Source: Listeria goaensis (GTDB lineage: Bacteria > Bacillota > Bacilli > Lactobacillales > Listeriaceae). From it: a stretch of DNA of 64,000 nucleotides. The DNA is taken from the NCBI RefSeq assembly GCF_900186125.1, contig NZ_FYBQ01000008.1:1-64000 (forward strand), written 5' to 3'. Made by a program: the position numbers and the translations under genes. Of the stretch, positions 45,798-54,818 are shown one piece after another; the first letter of the stretch is position 1; every line of letters starts with the position of its first letter. Under the pieces are notes generated by a model. The model ran no database searches and was not told the DNA's origin. It was given only the letters and a program-made list of their open reading frames with translations.

Positions 45798-46739
45798 ATG
45801 CCCATTTTTAGCGAAATTTATGGCACGTATTATTTTATTGTCAATCAAATATTGATGCAAAATCGTCCACTTTCTGCTGATGAAATTCGGGCGATTATTC
45901 AAGATTTAGGCTACAACGAAACACTTTTCCATCTCGAACCGCAGTTATTACAGGAAGGAAATTGGGATTTGCTACATAAAAAGGAGCAAACTTTCACGCC
46001 TAAATTGCCCGCAATTCCACCTGTTTATCGTGAGCTTGAAAAACGGTTTTTGAAAACCATTTTAGAAGATGCACGCATGGCTCTATTTTTAACACCGGAA
46101 GAACAACTTGAATGGCAAAATCATTTAAAAGACGTGCCCCCATTATTTTCTTCCCAGGATATTTTTTATTTTGATCAATTCGCAGATGGCGATATGTATA
46201 CAGATTCCAACTACATTCGCTGTTTTAAGGTCATCTTAGAGGCGATTCAAACGAATAAGCAAGTTTATTTGGAGTATGAGAATGCTCGGAAAAATCAGCT
46301 AACTGGGGTTTTTAGCCCACAAATTCTGGAGTTTTCTCAAAAAAATGATCGTTTTCGTCTTCATGCTAAATCTGTGCAAAATGGCACAGCCTATATTTTA
46401 AATGTGAAGCAAATTCATTCGGCCACTTTAATGGCAGAAAACGCGCGTGAGCAAACGACTCCAAAGCCTGTCACTAAAACGATTCACTGCACACTTTATA
46501 ATCGGCGAAATGCCCTAGAGCGCGCTATGTTACACTTTGCAAGCTATCAAAAAACAACGAAACGGATTGATGACAAAACTTATGAGCTAGTGATTTCTTA
46601 TCCTGTGCCAACTGAAAATGAACTGCTTATTCAAATTCTTTCTTTCGGTCCTATGCTCCGAGTCACTGCACCAAGCACGTTCATTAGGTTGTTAAAACAA
46701 AGATTGCAAAGACAAACTGAACTTTCTTTAGGAGATTAG
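45798..46739 (+). CDS. WYL-type regulator 2 of the RNA-repair locus
   Basis: 313 residues from the ATG at 45798 (AGGAGG inside the end of the previous gene, which sets the start). A predicted helical N-terminus (ADEIRAIIQDLGYNETLF) and a WYL-like core follow: QVYLEYENARKNQLTGVFSPQILEFSQKNDRFRLHAKS. Tandem WYL proteins can act as heterodimers, as PafBC does in mycobacteria. Joint action with regulator 1 is inferred from the coupling. Confidence 0.75.
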   Translation: MPIFSEIYGTYYFIVNQILMQNRPLSADEIRAIIQDLGYNETLFHLEPQLLQEGNWDLLHKKEQTFTPKLPAIPPVYRELEKRFLKTILEDARMALFLTPEEQLEWQNHLKDVPPLFSSQDIFYFDQFADGDMYTDSNYIRCFKVILEAIQTNKQVYLEYENARKNQLTGVFSPQILEFSQKNDRFRLHAKSVQNGTAYILNVKQIHSATLMAENAREQTTPKPVTKTIHCTLYNRRNALERAMLHFASYQKTTKRIDDKTYELVISYPVPTENELLIQILSFGPMLRVTAPSTFIRLLKQRLQRQTELSLGD

Positions 46740-46767
46740 GTTTTCATTCACAAAAAAGGTATAATGA
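46740..46767 (+). promoter_or_regulatory. Candidate SigB/SigA promoter of the BCCT gene
   Basis: GTTT at 46740 and AGGTAT near 46757-46762 are 13 nt apart, close to the SigB pattern GTTT-N13-15-GGGTAT. A TATAAT -10 overlaps it, so either sigma factor may start here. Confidence 0.4.
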
Positions 46768-46796
46768 ATACTAAGTAGAACGAAAAGGAGGATGTT

Positions 46797-48320
46797 ATGA
46801 AAAAAATTGGGATGGTTTTTTGGTGCTCCGTTATACTTATCCTTCTCGCCGTTTTACTCGGCGTATTTTTCCCACAAGGCTTTGAAACAGCAACAGCCAA
46901 CATTCAACAATTTTTAACAAGTACGTTCGGCTGGTATTATTTGCTTGTTGTCGCCATTATCGTGGCTTTTTGTATTTTCTTAATTTTAAGCCCCATTGGC
47001 GCCATACGTTTAGGGAAACCAGGCGAAAAGCCAGAGTACAGCAATACATCATGGTTTGCCATGCTTTTTAGCGCAGGCATGGGGATTGGCCTCGTTTTTT
47101 GGGGTGCAGCAGAACCGCTTTCTCATTTTGCGGTCAGCTCACCAAGCGGCGAAACTGAAACACAAATCGCGCTACAGGAATCGCTACGCTATACTTTCTT
47201 TCACTGGGGGATTTCTGCATGGGCCATTTATGCGGTCGTAGCCCTAGCTCTTGCTTATTTTAAATTTAGGAAGAAAGCACCGGGTTTAATTAGCGCAACC
47301 CTCTACCCTATCCTAGGTCACCGGTCGTCAGGAACGATTGGGCATATCGTAGACATCATCGCCGTTTTCGCGACAGTCATTGGTGTGGCGACAACTTTAG
47401 GGCTCGGCGCCCAACAAATTAATGGCGGACTTGCGTATCTTTTCGATATTCCGATCAATTTCACCATTCAAATGATTATTATCATCATTGTGACAATCCT
47501 ATTCATGATTTCCGCGGCTAGCGGTTTAAACAAAGGCATCCAGATTTTGAGTAATCTCAATCTTTATATTGCGGCTCTGCTTCTTGTGCTGACGCTCTTT
47601 TTGGGTCCAACGGTGAAGATTTTGAATGAATTTATGAATGGTTTTGGAGAGTATTTGCAAAATTTTGTGCAGATGAGTTTTCGAACGGAGCCGGGCAATC
47701 CAGCTGGCCGCGAATGGATTAACAGTTGGACGATTTTTTACTGGGCGTGGTGGATGTCCTGGTCGCCATTTGTCGGCTTTTTCATCGCCCGTATTTCCAA
47801 AGGGCGCACAATTCGCGAATTTCTAATGGGCGTCATCTTGCTACCAACAATTGTGAGCGCACTCTGGTTCGCGGTATTTGGCGGTACAGCCATTAACATT
47901 CAGCGCACGGTTGTGCCAAGCTTGCAAAAATTACCAACGGAACAAGTTTTATTCGGCGTATTAAATGAGCTGCCACTAGGCTCCATTTTATCGATTATCG
48001 CGATTATCCTCATTGCTGTTTTCTTTGTGACTTCGGCGGATTCAGCAACGTTTGTACTCGGGATTCAAACGACAAATGGCTCACTAAATCCAAGTTTCCA
48101 AATTAAATTAGTATGGGGCATTTTACAAGCCGGCATCGCAAGCACGCTTTTATTCTCTGGTGGACTGCAAGGCTTACAAAACGCAGCAATTATTGTCGCA
48201 TTCCCGTTTTCGGTCATCATTATTCTCATGATGATCTCGCTCTACATTTCCCTTTCAAAAGAACAAGAGCGACTCGGTCTATTTATCCGTCCGAAAAAAT
48301 CACAGCGAGATAATTTATAG
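46797..48320 (+). CDS. BCCT-family glycine betaine/carnitine-type transporter
   Basis: 507 residues with twelve membrane helices and AAAGGAGG upstream. The family signature is [18 protein letters not shown] (~residues 301-318). [18 protein letters not shown] near helix 3 is the substrate/sodium region. Length and motifs match BetL/OpuD carriers that import compatible solutes with Na+ in salt stress and cold. Whether it is the betL orthologue cannot be settled here. Transcribed alone. Confidence 0.88.
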   Translation: MKKIGMVFWCSVILILLAVLLGVFFPQGFETATANIQQFLTSTFGWYYLLVVAIIVAFCIFLILSPIGAIRLGKPGEKPEYSNTSWFAMLFSAGMGIGLVFWGAAEPLSHFAVSSPSGETETQIALQESLRYTFFHWGISAWAIYAVVALALAYFKFRKKAPGLISATLYPILGHRSSGTIGHIVDIIAVFATVIGVATTLGLGAQQINGGLAYLFDIPINFTIQMIIIIIVTILFMISAASGLNKGIQILSNLNLYIAALLLVLTLFLGPTVKILNEFMNGFGEYLQNFVQMSFRTEPGNPAGREWINSWTIFYWAWWMSWSPFVGFFIARISKGRTIREFLMGVILLPTIVSALWFAVFGGTAINIQRTVVPSLQKLPTEQVLFGVLNELPLGSILSIIAIILIAVFFVTSADSATFVLGIQTTNGSLNPSFQIKLVWGILQAGIASTLLFSGGLQGLQNAAIIVAFPFSVIIILMMISLYISLSKEQERLGLFIRPKKSQRDNL

Positions 48321-48323
48321 CAC

Positions 48324-48354
48324 AAAAAAACAGGGCCGATTGCCCTGTTTTTTT
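48324..48354. terminator. Bidirectional terminator
   Basis: CAGGGC pairs with GCCCTG, flanked by A's on the left and eight T's on the right. It serves the BCCT gene and the convergent gene at 48356. Confidence 0.88.
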
Positions 48355-48355
48355 G

Positions 48356-48979
48356 CTATTTGAACATCACATACAAAATAATCGACTGATCCATCTCGCT
48401 AAGCGCCTCTTCCGCAAATAAGTCATCAACAATTCGTAGGCCTTTTTCTGAGAAACCCCAGTACTGAAGAACATAACGTTTGCCGGGCTCTATTTTTCCA
48501 CCCTCAAAAGGCTCTGTAGCACTTCCTGCGTGTTCAAATTTATAGAACAACTCTGCAGATAACGGCACTTTTTTTTGTGATTCCGCCCCGTTCGCGAGGA
48601 TTTTAACGCGAAGCTCTTCTGGTTTCATCACATCAAAACCAACTGCGCCCCAAACAAGTTCCCCGTTTATCGGACTTTTTTCTTCGCGCGCAATTTCTAC
48701 AACTTTTTGATGGCTCACGCGCTCCGCTTTTTCATACACATCGAGGTACACTTGAACCCGCTCGCCCTCCGTATTAAAGGCAACCTTTCCGCTAGCCGCC
48801 AAAAGAAGATCTAGCGTATCAATCGATTCCTTATCTTTTTTGATTAAAGCTCCGTTTGGCACCCCCGCAATTTTATCACCTTGAAACGGCCAAAGATTCC
48901 AATACGCCAGCACGCCTAAACCCCCGCCAATAAGTAACACGCCAACAACAATCATGATGCTAATTTTTTCATGATGCAC
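48356..48979 (-). CDS. Membrane-anchored extracytoplasmic protein of unknown function
   Basis: 207 residues. One N-terminal membrane helix (IMIVVGVLLIGGGLGVLAYW) and an outer domain with alternating strands (ERVQVYLDVYEKAERV, RYVLQYWGFSEKGLRI). The GTG start at 48979 overlaps the GAAGGAG site. The in-frame ATG at 48955 is 20 nt away from it, so the start is uncertain. It follows rlmH by 11 nt and probably shares its transcript. I do not recognise the family. Confidence 0.68.
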   Translation of the reverse strand: MHHEKISIMIVVGVLLIGGGLGVLAYWNLWPFQGDKIAGVPNGALIKKDKESIDTLDLLLAASGKVAFNTEGERVQVYLDVYEKAERVSHQKVVEIAREEKSPINGELVWGAVGFDVMKPEELRVKILANGAESQKKVPLSAELFYKFEHAGSATEPFEGGKIEPGKRYVLQYWGFSEKGLRIVDDLFAEEALSEMDQSIILYVMFK

Positions 48980-48990
48980 TCCTTCATTTG

Positions 48991-49470
48991 TTATTTATGG
49001 TACGGCTCCCCGCGCATAATTTTAAATGCACGATAAATTTGCTCGACTAAAACTAGACGCATGAGTTGATGCGGTAGTGTCAATTTGCCAAACGAAATTT
49101 GTTCATCGGCGCGTTTTAAAACACTATCGCTTAAGCCAAGTGAGCCGCCAATGATAAACGCAATTTTACTTTTCCCATATGTCATGAGGTGATGAAGTCC
49201 GTCAGCAAAATCCTCGCTCGATTTTTGTTTGCCAGCAATTGCCAGCGCAAAAACGTATGTATCCGCAGAAATTTTTGTTAAAATTCGTTCTGCTTCTTTT
49301 TCCTTTACTTGTAACATTTCAGCTTCACTTAACATTTCTGGCGCCTTTTCATCTGGGACTTCTACAACACTTACATTCGCATATGGACCTAAACGCTTTA
49401 AGTATTCTTGAATGCCTTGCACTAAATACTTCTCTTTTAATTTTCCTACTGTAATAATTTGGATTTTCAT
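48991..49470 (-). CDS. rlmH: RlmH 23S rRNA pseudouridine-1915 N3-methyltransferase
   Basis: 159 residues, the fixed family size, with GAGGTGG upstream. Begins [16 protein letters not shown]. The SPOUT knot is in [16 protein letters not shown], and the end [13 protein letters not shown] is diagnostic. It methylates the modified helix-69 base on assembled 70S ribosomes. A TGGTATGAT -10 is just upstream. In staphylococci the 3' end of this gene is the SCC attachment site; no integration signature is seen here. Confidence 0.95.
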   Translation of the reverse strand: MKIQIITVGKLKEKYLVQGIQEYLKRLGPYANVSVVEVPDEKAPEMLSEAEMLQVKEKEAERILTKISADTYVFALAIAGKQKSSEDFADGLHHLMTYGKSKIAFIIGGSLGLSDSVLKRADEQISFGKLTLPHQLMRLVLVEQIYRAFKIMRGEPYHK

Positions 49471-49580
49471 GTATCCACCTCAAAATTGCATTTTCTCCGT
49501 TTATCATACCATAAAATTAACTGATACGTGCTTTTGACCTAAATTCGCACACAAATTTCTTTTCCACAAGAAAATGGCAC

Positions 49581-50054
49581 TTATACACAAGTTTTATCCA
49601 CAGAAAGTATCCACATATCCACAGACGCATCTATATTTTGTATAAGAACAAACATTCCCTACAAGATATACTTTTAGTGAAATTCACTATCCACAGGTTA
49701 TCCACATGATCATAATACTCGCAAAAACCTTGTGGCAGAAGCAATTTGGAATTTGTTAGCAAATGAAACTGTGGATAAATGAGCGTTTTTATAGTTGTTT
49801 TTCACAAAAAGGTATATCTTACTATGAAAGTTGGGCAAAAATGAAATTTGATTCAATTTTTTGTTCGAAAAGCAACTTTTTATACTTAAATTGTCAGTAT
49901 TTTCGATTTCCCACAGCTTATTCACGGTTTACTAACAGGTTATCCACAAAAATTATCCACATATCCACAACTCCCTTCTATATTTAGTGCAAGAAAATAT
50001 GTTCTCTCCTAAATATTGATTGCTTGACTTTTGGAAATCCACAACTTATCCACA
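49581..50054. other. DnaA-box cluster between htrA and rlmH
   Basis: Perfect TTATCCACA boxes lie at 49594, 49698, 49940, 49953 and 50046 (plus strand), and at 49770-49778 (minus strand). One-mismatch copies lie at 49581, 49607, 49615, 49687, 49961 and 50035. Most sit in two groups, 49581-49706 and 49918-49969, separated by AT-rich DNA. The 618-bp region 49471-50088 has no convincing gene. dnaA/dnaN are not present, so this is not shown to be the origin. A DnaA-titration or control site is more likely. Confidence 0.85.
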
Positions 50055-50080
50055 AAAAAATACGACTCCGAGGAGTCGCA
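50054..50080 (-). terminator. Terminator of htrA
   Basis: CGACTC pairs with GAGTCG around a short loop, with seven T's after it on the minus strand. The last DnaA box abuts it. Confidence 0.85.
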
Positions 50081-50088
50081 TTTTATAT

Positions 50089-51582
50089 TTATTGTTTGGA
50101 TGATGTAGCTGATTCTAACGTAACGTTTGTGGATTCTTTCTTACCGTCACGGTAATACTTCACGTTCATCTTTTGACCTATTTCAACATCATTGCTGTAA
50201 AGAATTTGACGCAACGTCATTGAGTTGGTTACTTTCTTACCGTTCATTTCTACAATTACATCGTATTGTTTCAAACCAGCTTTATCCGCAGCAGAGCCGC
50301 TAACGACTTGTTGAACCATTGCGCCGTAATCGACACCTTCAGGCAATTTCAGAATGTTTTGTTGTTGCTGTTCTGGAATTGTATCCACGTCGCGGAGTGT
50401 TACGCCTAGCGAAGGACGAGTTACTTCACCTTTTGTTTCAAGTTGTTCGATAATAGGTTCAACTGTGTTAATCGGAATCGCAAATCCAATTCCCTCTACA
50501 TTTTCTGTGGAAATCTTCATGGAATTAATACCAATCACTTGGCCTTCTAAGTTAATTAAAGCTCCACCACTGTTACCTGGGTTGATAGCTGCATCAGTTT
50601 GAATAACTTCTGCTTCCCAGTCTTCTTGACCATCACCATTTGTATCCACTGGAACAGCGCGATTTAAGCCGGAAATAATCCCTTCTGTAACGGAACCGGA
50701 GAATTCAGTACCTAGTGGGCTACCAATTGCGATGGCAGTTTCTCCGACTTTAAGGGAATCTGAATTGCCGAATTCAGCTATGGTGCTCACATTTTCATCG
50801 CTGATTTCTAGTACTGCAAGGTCGTTCCATTCGTCAGTTCCGATTAACTTGGCGGATGATTTTTTCCCACTAGAGAAAGTCACTTCAAGTTTATTGGCGC
50901 CTTCGACTACGTGATTATTCGTCACGACATATGCTTTGCCGTTTGATTTTTTGTAAACAACGCCTGAGCCAGAAGAGGCTTCCTCCTCAGAAGTTGTGGA
51001 ACCGTCAAGTGAACTTGTTGCTTGATAGTTTAAAACACTTACAACAGCGTCTTGTACTTTCTCGACTGCTTTTGTAATGTTGGTTGTATTTTCATACGAA
51101 ACTTTTTCTACTTTTCCCGTGTTTGAACTTGATCCAGATGACGAATCGTTTGAGGAATCACCTAAGCCGCTAACGGCGAAAAAGATAATCAGACCGCCTA
51201 CTAGAACGCCAATTAGGCCTGTTAGGAAATAACCTAAAAAGTGCTTACCACCGTTTTTCTTTGGTGGCTCACTACCGCCGTCACCGCCACTTGAACGTGT
51301 TGGGGGAACAGGTGGTACTGGGGGAACTGTGTTGTTTTTTTCAGAAGTATCGGAGGCTTCTTCAAAAAAAGCGTTCGTCATGCTTGCTTCGGCTTGTTCA
51401 CGCGTCGCCCCCGCGAAAACTTGCCCTTCGTCTGTTACACCTTCCGAAATCGGCTCAGAAACTGGTTCTTGTCTGTGCGGACTATGTAACGTTTCTTCTG
51501 TTTTTTGTTCCTTTGTTGTTTCTGGCGATTGATTCGCATCATCGCTTACTGTTTTGTCAAACTCATTTTTCTCGTTTTCCAA
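50089..51582 (-). CDS. htrA: HtrA/DegP-like membrane-anchored serine protease
   Basis: 497 residues from a TTG with AGGGATGG upstream. A long acidic cytoplasmic part (~1-112), one membrane helix (~115-137, FLGYFLTGLIGVLVGGLIIFF), and a Ser/Gly linker. The protease triad is His in VVTNNHVVEG, Asp in EWNDLAVLEI and Ser in NPGNSGGALI. A C-terminal PDZ domain ends the protein. It degrades misfolded proteins outside the membrane and aids stress survival. It lies after walJ but a terminator separates them. Confidence 0.93.
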   Translation of the reverse strand: MENEKNEFDKTVSDDANQSPETTKEQKTEETLHSPHRQEPVSEPISEGVTDEGQVFAGATREQAEASMTNAFFEEASDTSEKNNTVPPVPPVPPTRSSGGDGGSEPPKKNGGKHFLGYFLTGLIGVLVGGLIIFFAVSGLGDSSNDSSSGSSSNTGKVEKVSYENTTNITKAVEKVQDAVVSVLNYQATSSLDGSTTSEEEASSGSGVVYKKSNGKAYVVTNNHVVEGANKLEVTFSSGKKSSAKLIGTDEWNDLAVLEISDENVSTIAEFGNSDSLKVGETAIAIGSPLGTEFSGSVTEGIISGLNRAVPVDTNGDGQEDWEAEVIQTDAAINPGNSGGALINLEGQVIGINSMKISTENVEGIGFAIPINTVEPIIEQLETKGEVTRPSLGVTLRDVDTIPEQQQQNILKLPEGVDYGAMVQQVVSGSAADKAGLKQYDVIVEMNGKKVTNSMTLRQILYSNDVEIGQKMNVKYYRDGKKESTNVTLESATSSKQ

Positions 51583-51672
51583 AATTAACCATCCCTTTCC
51601 GCATAAAAATTCATCTATAGACTTATCTTACAAGAGAATTATGAAAAATTCATGAAATTACTTTAAATTTTT

Positions 51673-51708
51673 AAGAAAAAAGAGACGTACTCATTCGCTT
51701 TACGTCCC
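51673..51708 (-). terminator. Terminator after walJ
   Basis: GGGACGTA pairs with TACGTCTC on the minus strand, then a T-run. It separates walJ from htrA transcription. Confidence 0.82.
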
Positions 51709-51717
51709 TTCTCAGCT

Positions 51718-52548
51718 TTACAATGCGAAAATGCTCGTCGGAATTTCTGGATCTGTGTCAAATAATTCTATCTGATTTCCGACCACAATGCCTTCACTTG
51801 CAAGCGTTTGTGCCACACTCATTCTAGCTAAATCTTTCATATTGTTATCCTTGCTTAAATGTCCAAGATAAATTCGCTTTGTTTGATCGCCAATGACTTC
51901 ACTCATCGCGATTCCTGCATCTTCGTTCGAAACGTGCCCTTCATCGCCTAAAATTCGACGCTTCACATTCCACGGATAACGCCCCATACGAAGCATTTCG
52001 ACATCATGATTACTTTCAAATAAATAGGCATCAGCATTTTTGATGTGCCCCTTCATTCGGTCGCTCACATAGCCCGTGTCCGTAATCATAACAAACTTTT
52101 TATTCCCGTTATGAAATATGTAAAACATGGGCTCAGCCGCATCATGCGAGACTCCAAATGATTCTACTTGCAAGTGCCCAAAACTTTTTACAGTTTCCAT
52201 ATCAAATTGAAATTTTTGATCCGAGCTTACCTCGCCAATCATATTATCCATTGCACGCCAAGTTTTCTCATTTGCGTAAATAGGGAGTTTATATTTTCTC
52301 GCCAAAACACCTAAACCTTTAATATGGTCCGAGTGCTCATGCGTAATTAAAATTGCGTCCACTTCGCTAATATCCCGGTCAATTTGTTTAAAAAGACCTT
52401 CCATTTTCTTACCGCTTAAACCACAATCGACTAATATTTTTTGGTCGTCTGTTTCAATAAGTGTGGCATTGCCAGAACTCCCACTTGCGAGAATACTAAA
52501 CTTTAATTGCGCCGCACCAGTTCCTGCTAACAGTTGACTCTTCATCAT
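51718..52548 (-). CDS. walJ: WalJ/YycJ metallo-beta-lactamase-fold nuclease
   Basis: 276 residues. I prefer the ATG at 52548 (AGGGGG 10 nt upstream) to one at 52569 with no good site. [16 protein letters not shown] starts the fold, and the metal motif is [11 protein letters not shown]. Further ligands are in ESNHDVEML and [10 protein letters not shown]. Orthologues are linked to coordination of replication and cell division and to beta-lactam susceptibility, with DNA exonuclease activity. Confidence 0.9.
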   Translation of the reverse strand: MMKSQLLAGTGAAQLKFSILASGSSGNATLIETDDQKILVDCGLSGKKMEGLFKQIDRDISEVDAILITHEHSDHIKGLGVLARKYKLPIYANEKTWRAMDNMIGEVSSDQKFQFDMETVKSFGHLQVESFGVSHDAAEPMFYIFHNGNKKFVMITDTGYVSDRMKGHIKNADAYLFESNHDVEMLRMGRYPWNVKRRILGDEGHVSNEDAGIAMSEVIGDQTKRIYLGHLSKDNNMKDLARMSVAQTLASEGIVVGNQIELFDTDPEIPTSIFAL

Positions 52549-52600
52549 TACATTCGTACCCCCTGACATATCCTTATTTTAACCTTATTTTTTACAAAAG

Positions 52601-52632
52601 AAAACAAAAATCAACCCGAATGTGGATTGATT
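52601..52632 (-). terminator. Intergenic terminator between yycI and walJ
   Basis: AATCAATCC pairs with GGGTTGATT on the minus strand (one wobble) and is followed by TTTTTGTTTT. It lies only 12 nt after the yycI stop. A TTAAAAT -10-like element for walJ follows it. Confidence 0.72.
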
Positions 52633-52644
52633 TTCGTTTTATGC

Positions 52645-53505
52645 CTAGTTGCCCATCATTGTTTCTGGTGACATTTGGATTGATTCGCTCATGGACGTTT
52701 CTTCTGGGTTTTGCGCGCGCGATTCATTTAAATTGATAACTTGTTCATCTTTGGCATTGATTAAAAAGTACGTCGTCGTACCTTTATGTTTTACCTCAAA
52801 ACACCAGACTGGGAAATAAACATCGCCGCTCGATAATTGTACCGTTGTATAGTAGCCAAACGTTGCTTTCACAATGTCGCTATCCGTTTTTAAGTCGCCA
52901 TGTTGATAAATCGCTTCTAAGGCATCCATCGAAGACATTAAATTGGTTTTTTCTTGCAAATCATCTTGTTTTCCAAGATACGTTTGCGTGTATGATACTG
53001 CCTCGTCGGCATTATTCAATTTAAAAGTAATTTGCCCGCCGCTATCAAAGAGGACCATATCTCCTTTTATCACTTGATTGTAGATTAGCTTATTTTCCTC
53101 TTTATCATATTTCCAAAATTTATAGGACGAACCTTTGTACACCTTTTCTTTGACAAAACTGGCAAGTTCAGGTGTTTCTTTGTCCTTGTCAGCGGGAATC
53201 GGTGTTTTTAATGTAGACGAAATTTCACTGGCATTATTCACAAGAAAAACATTTTGATCTTTTAAGCTCGCAACGTCCTTCGCAGAAAACGCGTCTTGGG
53301 TAGCTGTGAAAATTTCCCCCATAACCGGTTTTGAAGACAGTTTTGGATAGCTGATGTTATCTGTTTTTAAATGGTCTTGAAGCGTGTCGTTTCCAAGTTT
53401 ATCAGGATCATTGGTTGCTTGTTTATTTAAAAACATCACCACAAGGAAAATATCGAGTAATAGGAAGGCGATAATAAAAATAATTTCTGTTTTTCTCCAA
53501 TCCAA
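52645..53505 (-). CDS. yycI: WalI/YycI regulator of WalK
   Basis: 286 residues from a TTG with AAGGAGAG upstream. One N-terminal membrane helix (TEIIFIIAFLLLDIFLVVMF), then a secreted two-domain part, as in YycI. With YycH it forms a membrane complex that tunes WalK. It begins 2 nt after yycH ends. An intrinsic terminator follows. Confidence 0.9.
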   Translation of the reverse strand: MDWRKTEIIFIIAFLLLDIFLVVMFLNKQATNDPDKLGNDTLQDHLKTDNISYPKLSSKPVMGEIFTATQDAFSAKDVASLKDQNVFLVNNASEISSTLKTPIPADKDKETPELASFVKEKVYKGSSYKFWKYDKEENKLIYNQVIKGDMVLFDSGGQITFKLNNADEAVSYTQTYLGKQDDLQEKTNLMSSMDALEAIYQHGDLKTDSDIVKATFGYYTTVQLSSGDVYFPVWCFEVKHKGTTTYFLINAKDEQVINLNESRAQNPEETSMSESIQMSPETMMGN

Positions 53506-53507
53506 CT

Positions 53508-54818
53508 TTACTCACTCTCCTTCATATCAGAAACGAACCATTGCCCGTTGTATTTGAATATCCATGTCGGTCTTAGTTCTACAATTCGGTTAAGTCCTTT
53601 ATCTTCTACCCATGACATTTCATAACCGAGTGTAATCATTTGCAATGAGCGAATATCAATATTAGGATTGCTTTCCAAATTCTTGTAGACAGATAGTGAA
53701 GATGGTAGCGTCACTTCTTCGCTTTCGCGCGGAATTGGATAGTCTAATTTAAAGAATGGTCGGCTATATTTATATACTGCCTCTTGTCCTTCCGTGACAT
53801 AAATTTGCGACATACCTGCTGAATTTAAAACTTGCAAATTGTTCACGAATAAACCGAAGTTTACCGTTCCAGACTGGGCATAGTAGCCAGTATAATAATA
53901 GTTGTCCGTCCAGCCTGCATGTTCATTAATAAAGTTAAAACTATCTTGAATGCGGCTATCTCGTTTCGAAATTGTTTCAGTATTTGTTGTTACTTCTTGT
54001 GCTGGATTAATATATTCCAACACCTTATTCGTTGTATCCAGCACGATTTTGCTTGAGCCATTTGTATAAGAATTATCTTCATTTTTAACAGAACCAACAT
54101 CTTGGAACAGCGCCTTCGTAAACAAATTGATATCCATTGAATCGATAATATATTTTTCACTGCTCATTTTTATTCGTTCGTTTGAAAGGAAGATGGAATG
54201 CTTGCTCGGTCTTACTTCTGGGACTTCATTAAATACGTCTTCCTTGTTTGCTTCTTCAACAATATTTCGAACGCTCTCAATATCCTTTTCTTGAAGAGAA
54301 CTTTGGTAAATCGTATCTTCATAATCATTTGTAAAATAAACGGTATATAAGCCGGTGTCCGTTTTATTTGTGTCAAAAATAATCCGATTGAATGAAGCAT
54401 TATCAAGCTTCTTACCTTCAACTTGGAAGACTTGCGCAAAAATCGAAAATGGGATGTTATTTGGGTAAATAAGCTCAATCGCTCCGTTTTGGTGAATAAT
54501 ACGGTCGTACTCCTCACTCCGTTTTTTCCCCGAAAGAACGACTTCTGAAAAACTAAAGTTGCGCCCATCTGCGGCTAGCTCGTTCACATAAGTGCCATTG
54601 TTCGTTTGAAAATGTGTATCGTTTTTATTGACTTGAATCATCATCGGTTTAAAAACTTGGGCAGCGGTTTTCTGCTTATCAATTGTTGTTTTTTCCACTT
54701 CTTTCACATCAATCGTTTCGTAATCTGGCTGGCCTTTCCAAATAAAATAGCTGAGCACGATACTAAAAATAACGAGTACGGTGAGGATAGCGCCTCTTAA
54801 ATATGCATTTGTCTTCAT
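53508..54818 (-). CDS. yycH: WalH/YycH regulator of WalK
   Basis: 436 residues from the ATG at 54818, joined to the walK stop by an ATGA overlap; a TTG two codons earlier is too close to the GGAGG. One membrane helix (GAILTVLVIFSIVLSYFIW) is followed by a three-domain outer region. It is the partner of YycI in controlling WalK. Confidence 0.9.
   Translation of the reverse strand: MKTNAYLRGAILTVLVIFSIVLSYFIWKGQPDYETIDVKEVEKTTIDKQKTAAQVFKPMMIQVNKNDTHFQTNNGTYVNELAADGRNFSFSEVVLSGKKRSEEYDRIIHQNGAIELIYPNNIPFSIFAQVFQVEGKKLDNASFNRIIFDTNKTDTGLYTVYFTNDYEDTIYQSSLQEKDIESVRNIVEEANKEDVFNEVPEVRPSKHSIFLSNERIKMSSEKYIIDSMDINLFTKALFQDVGSVKNEDNSYTNGSSKIVLDTTNKVLEYINPAQEVTTNTETISKRDSRIQDSFNFINEHAGWTDNYYYTGYYAQSGTVNFGLFVNNLQVLNSAGMSQIYVTEGQEAVYKYSRPFFKLDYPIPRESEEVTLPSSLSVYKNLESNPNIDIRSLQMITLGYEMSWVEDKGLNRIVELRPTWIFKYNGQWFVSDMKESE

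Noticed and set aside
48991-49020. SCC-type attachment site at the 3' end of rlmH
   Set aside because: The end of rlmH resembles the staphylococcal site only through protein homology; no second copy, recombinase or insert boundary is seen.
49710-49987. Two short ORFs on opposite strands in the DnaA-box region
   Set aside because: No ribosome sites, mutually overlapping, low-complexity AT-rich; non-coding DNA with DnaA boxes explains the region.
49471-50088. Chromosomal origin oriC
   Set aside because: dnaA and dnaN are absent and no clear DNA-unwinding element was identified; only the box cluster is supported.
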